DNA from: Microcebus murinus
Lineage: Eukaryota > Chordata > Mammalia > Primates > Cheirogaleidae
Length of the DNA: 64,000 bases
Assembly (NCBI RefSeq): GCF_040939455.1
Contig: NC_134118.1
Span: 78,206,680 to 78,270,679 of the forward strand
Direction: 5' to 3'
Shown piece by piece: positions 60,101 to 64,000 of this stretch. Position numbers and translations under genes: made by a program. The stretch's first letter is position 1. Each line of letters starts with the position of its first letter. A model generated the notes under the pieces. It made no database searches. It saw nothing but the letters and a program-made list of their open reading frames with translations, and was not told the DNA's origin.

Positions 60101-63100
60101 TGGACACAGCCAGATCCGTACTGCGCCCTGCCTGACCACCTGCCGTGTGTGAGTGGACACAGCCAGATCCGCACTGCGCGCTGCCTGCCCGTCTCCCGTG
60201 GCCGAGTGGAAACAGCCAGATCCGCACTGCGCGCTGCCTGCCCGTCTGTCGTGGGTGAGTGGACACAGCCAGATCCGCACTGCGCGCTGCCTGCCCGTCT
60301 CCAGTGGGCGAGTGGACACAGCCAGATCCGCACTGCGCGCTGCCTGCCCGTCTGTCGTGGGCGAGTGGACACAGCCATATCCGCACTACGCCCTTCCTGA
60401 CCGTCTGCCGTGGGTGAGTGGACACAGCCAGATCCACACTGCGCCCTGCCTGCCCGTCTCCCGTCAGTGAGTGGACACAGCCAGATCCGCACAGCGCCCT
60501 ACGTGCCCGTCTTCCGTCATTGAGTGGACACAGCCAGATCCGCACTGCGCCCTACGTGCCCGTCCTCCGTGGGCGAGTGGACACAGCCAGATCCGCACTG
60601 CGCCCTGCCTGCCCGTCTCCCGTGGGTGAGTGGACACAGCCAGATCCGCACTGCACCTTGCCTGCCCGTCTCCCGTCAGTGAGTGGACACAGCCAGATCC
60701 GCACTGTGCCCTGCCTGCCCGTCTCCCGTGGGTGAGTCGACACAGCCAGATCCGCACTGCGCGCTGCCTGCCCGTCTCCCGTGGGCGAGTGGAAACAGCC
60801 AGATCCGCACTGCGCGCTGCCTGCCCGTCTGTCGTGGGCGAGTGGACACAGCCATATCCGCACTGCGCCCTGCCTGACCGTCAGCCGTGGGTGAGTTGAC
60901 ACATCCAGATCCACACTGCGCCCTGCCTGACCGCCTGCCGTGGGTGAGTGGACACAGCCAGATGCGCACTGCGCCCTGCCTGCCCGTCTCCCGTGGGCGA
61001 GTGGACACAGCCATATCCGCACTGCGCCCTGCCTGCCCTTCTGCCGTGGGCGAGTGGACACAGCCAGATCCGCACTGCGCCCTGCCTGACCGTCTGCCGT
61101 GAGTGAGTGGACACAGCCAGATCCGCACTGCGCCCTGCCTGCCCGTCTGCCGTGGGTGAGTGGACACAGCCAGATCCGCACTGCGCCCTGCCTGACCGTC
61201 TGCCGTGTGTGAGTGGACACAGCCAGATCCGCACTGCGCCCTGCCTTACCGCCTGTCGTGGGTGAGTGGTCACAGCCAGATCCGTACTGCGCCCTGCCTG
61301 CTCGTCTGCCGTGGGTCAGTGGAAATAGCCAGATCCACACAGCACCGTCTCTGCCCATCTCCCGTGGGTGAGTGGACACAGCCGGATCTGCACTGCGCCC
61401 TGCCTGCCTGTCTCCCGTGGGTGAGTGGACACAGCCAGATCGGCACTGCGCCCTGCCTGACCGTCTGCCGTGGGTGAGTGGACACAGCCAGATCCGCACT
61501 GCGCCCTGCCTGACCGTCTGCCGTGGGTGAGTGGACACAGCCAGATCCGCACTGCGCCCTGCCTGCCCGTTTCCCGTCAGTGAGTGGACACAGCCAGATC
61601 CGCACTGCGCACTGCCTGCCCGTCTCCCGTGGGTGAGTGGACACAGCCAGATCCGCACTGCGCCCTGCCTGCCCGTCTCCCGTGGGCGAGTGGACACAGC
61701 CAGATCCGCACTGCGCCCTGCCTGCCCGTCTGTCGTGGGCGAGTGGACACAGCCAGATCCGCACTGCGCACTGCCTGACCATCTGCCGTGGGTGAGTTTA
61801 CACAGCCAGATCCGCACTGCGCCCTGCCTGACCGCCTGTCGTGGGTGAGTGGACACAGCCAGATCCGCACTGCACCCTGCCTGACCGTCTGCCGTGGGTG
61901 AGTGGACACAGACAGATCCACACTGCGCCCTGCCTGCCCGTCTGCCGTGGGTGAGTGGACACAGCCAGATCCGCACTGCGCCCTACCTGACCGTCTCCCG
62001 TGGGTGAGTGGACACAGCCAGATCCGCACTGCACCCTGCCTGACCGTCCTTCGTGGGTGAGTGGACGCCGCCAGATCCGCACTGCGCCCTGCCTGCCCGT
62101 CTCCCGTGGGTGAGTGGACACAGCCAGTTCCGCCCTGCGCCCTGCCTGCCCGTCTCCCGTGGGTGAGTGGACACAGCCAGATCCGCACTGCGCGCTGCCT
62201 GCCTGTCTCCCGTGGGCGAGTGGACACAGCCAGATCCGCACTGCGCCCTGCCTGACCGTCTGCCGTGGGTGAGTGGACACAGCCAGATCCGCACTGCGCC
62301 CTGCCTGCCCGTCTCCCGTGGGTGAGTGGACACAGCCAGATCCGCACTGCGCCTTGCCTACCCGTCTCCCGTCAGTGAGTGGACACAGCCAGATCCGCAC
62401 TGCGCCCTGCCTCCCCGTCTCCCGTGGGCGAGTGGAGACAGCCAGATCCGCAATGCGCCCTGCCTGCCCGTCTGCCGTGGGTAAGTGGACACAGCCAGAT
62501 CCGCACTGCGCCCTGCCTGCCCGTCTGCCGTGGGTGAGTGGACACAGCCAGATCCGCACTGCGCCCTGCCTAACCACCTGCCGTGGTTGAGTGGACACAG
62601 CCAGATCCGCACTGCGCCCTGCCTGCCCGTCTCCCCTGGGCGAGTGGACACAGCCAGATTCGCACTGCGCCCTGCCTGCCCGTCTGCCGTGGGTGAGTGG
62701 ATACAGCCAGATCCGCACTGCGCCCTGCTTGCCCGTCTCCCGTGGGTGAGTGGACACAGCCAGTTCCGCACTGCGCGCTGCCTGCCCGTCTCCCGTGGGC
62801 GAGTGGAAACAGCCAGATCCGCACTGCGCGCTGCCTGCCCGTCTGTCGTGGGCGAGTGGACACAGCCATATCCGCACTGCGCCCTGCCTGCCCGTCTGCC
62901 GTGGGTGAGTGGACACAGCCAGATCCACACTGCGCCCTGCCTACCCGTCTGCCGTGGGTGAGGGGACACAGCCAGATCCGCACTGCGCCCTGCCTGACCC
63001 TCTCCCGTGGGTGAGTGGACACAGCCAGATCCGCACTGCGCCCTGCCTGCCCGTCACCCGTGGGTGAGCGGACACAGCCAGATCCACACTGCGCCCTGCC

Positions 63101-63205
63101 TGCCCGACTGCCGTGGGCAGGCGGACACAGCCAGATCCGCACTGTGCACTGCCTGACCATCTGCCGTGGGTGAGTTTACACAGCCAGATCCGCACTGCGC
63201 CCTGC

Positions 63206-63523
63206 CTGACCGTCTGCCGTGGGTGAGTGGACACAGCCAGATCCACACTGCGCCCTGCCTGCCCGTCTGCCGTGGGTGAGTGGACACAGCCAGATCCGCA
63301 CTGCGCCCTGCCTGACCGTCTCCCGTGGGTGAGTGGACACAGCCAGATCCGCACTGCACCCTGCCTGACCGTCTGCCGTGGGTGAGTGGACACAGCCAGA
63401 TCCACACTGCGCCCTGCCTGCCCGTCTGCCGTGGGTGAGTGGACACAGCCAGATCCGCACTGCGCCCTGCCTGACCGTCTCCCGTGGGTGAGTGGACACA
63501 GCCAGATCCGCACTGCACCCTGC
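63206..63523. repeat. 159-bp tandem duplication near the right end
   Basis: Three monomers starting CTGACCGTCTGCCGTGGG are repeated once, at 63,206-63,364 and 63,365-63,523. The sister region around 58.4 kb has a single copy. The downstream flank (from about 63.5 kb) again follows 58.5 kb onward, as shown by an offset of 4,982 at 63,651/58,669. Confidence 0.8.
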
Positions 63524-64000
63524 CTGACCGTCCTTCGTGGGTGAGTGGACGCCGCCAGATCCGCACTGCGCCCTGCCTGCCCGTCTCCCGTGGGTGAGTG
63601 GACACAGCCAGATCCGCACTGCGCCCTGCCTGCCCGTCTCCCGTGGGTGAGTGGACACAGCCAGATCCGCACTGCGCCCTGCCTGCCCGTATCCTGTCAG
63701 TGAGTGGACACAGCCAGATCCGCACTGCGCCCTGCCTGCCCGTCTCCCGTGGGTGAGTGGACACAGCCAGATCCGCACTGCGCGCTGCCTGCCTGTCTCC
63801 CGTGGGCGAGTGGACACAGCCAGATCCGCACTGCGCCCTGCCTGACCGTCTGCCGTGGGTGAGTGGTCACAGCCAGATCCGCACTGCGCCCTGCCTGCCC
63901 GTCTCCCGTGGGAGAGTGGACACAGCCAGATCCGCACTGCGCCTTGCCTGCCCGTCTCCCGTCAGTGAGTGGACACAGCCAGATCCGCACTGCGCCCTGC

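Larger units (their letters stand above)
1..64000. repeat. 53-bp GC-rich satellite array filling the window
   Basis: Every part of the window is a head-to-tail copy of one 53-bp monomer in a single orientation. The consensus begins GGGTGAGTGGACACAGCC, continues AGATCCGCACTGCGCCCT and ends with a more variable 17-base tail, usually GCCTGCCCGTCTCCCGT. Bases 5-30 (GAGTGGACACAGCCAGATCC and just after) are the best conserved; most variants lie in the tail and the first four bases. Phase runs unbroken from base 1 to the last base: 1,207 full monomers and 38 bases of the next, allowing for nine one-base deletions. No unique DNA, transposon, gene, rRNA or tRNA interrupts it. I do not recognise the family. 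It is most likely a vertebrate satellite or very large minisatellite, but that is inference. Confidence 0.98.
55222..64000. repeat. Right-end mosaic of blocks
   Basis: Read from the left, pieces follow other parts of the array: about 55.2-58.0 kb resembles 0.5-3.2 kb (offset 54,688, then 54,740 after the 53-bp duplication). About 58.0-58.95 kb resembles 3.75-4.7 kb (offset 54,263, a net loss of nine monomers). About 59.5-60.85 kb resembles 17.4-18.65 kb (offset 42,180). About 60.88-62.6 kb resembles 6.2-7.9 kb (offset about 54,687). About 63.07-63.2 kb resembles 18.75-18.9 kb, and the last part resembles 58.3-58.9 kb. The array continues past the window edge. Confidence 0.7.

Noticed and set aside
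1..64000. CRISPR array
   Set aside because: There are no unique spacers between repeats; the repeat is contiguous, 53 bp, in more than a thousand copies and without cas genes.
1..64000. rDNA intergenic-spacer subrepeats
   Set aside because: GC-rich tandem subrepeats occur in rDNA spacers, but no 18S, 5.8S or 28S sequence or spacer promoter appears in 64 kb.
1..64000. Telomeric or simple-sequence repeat
   Set aside because: No TTAGGG-type hexamers or short microsatellite runs; the unit is a complex 53-mer.
1..64000. Bacterial or phage origin suggested by the dense open frames
   Set aside because: No ribosome-binding sites, operons or recognisable domains; the homogeneous kilobase-scale satellite architecture and CpG-type variation fit a eukaryotic nuclear locus.

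Overview
The whole 64,000-base window is one uninterrupted, GC-rich tandem-repeat (satellite) array. I see no gene, RNA gene, transposon, CRISPR array or unique sequence in it. The monomer is 53 bp, about 70% GC (37 of 53 bases in the consensus), and reads head to tail in one orientation from base 1 to base 64,000. Following the repeat phase gives 1,207 complete monomers plus a 38-base partial one. The only net length changes I find are nine one-base deletions, each giving a 52-bp monomer. I do not recognise the satellite by name.

The window suggests a eukaryotic nuclear genome, probably a vertebrate, in heterochromatin or a subtelomeric or pericentromeric region, assembled from long reads. 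The reasons are the array size, the higher-order block structure, and variation that often falls as C-to-T or G-to-A changes at the four CpGs of the monomer, as expected where CpG is methylated. This assignment is inference; a plant or another methylating eukaryote cannot be excluded.

Above the 53-bp level the array is a mosaic of duplicated blocks. The clearest is an 11,711-bp unit (221 monomers, two of them 52 bp) present twice in tandem at 13,853-25,563 and 25,564-37,274. The two copies differ at only seven bases by my reading. A second, older tandem duplication of roughly 7-8 kb covers 37,410-44,716 and 45,730-52,665, with gains and losses of 1-3 whole monomers. Positions 1-5,038 recur at 46,846-51,830, and 5,590-11,470 recurs inside both 11.7-kb units. 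The right end (52.4-64 kb) is a patchwork of pieces related to the left and middle. Young local duplications of 583, 159 and 53 bp show the same process at smaller scale. All of this fits unequal crossing-over or gene conversion in register with the monomer.

No genes work together here. The long open frames on the minus strand are a by-product: the reverse complement of the consensus has no stop codon in any frame, and because 53 is not a multiple of 3 each frame cycles through all three phases to give a 53-residue pseudo-peptide repeat.
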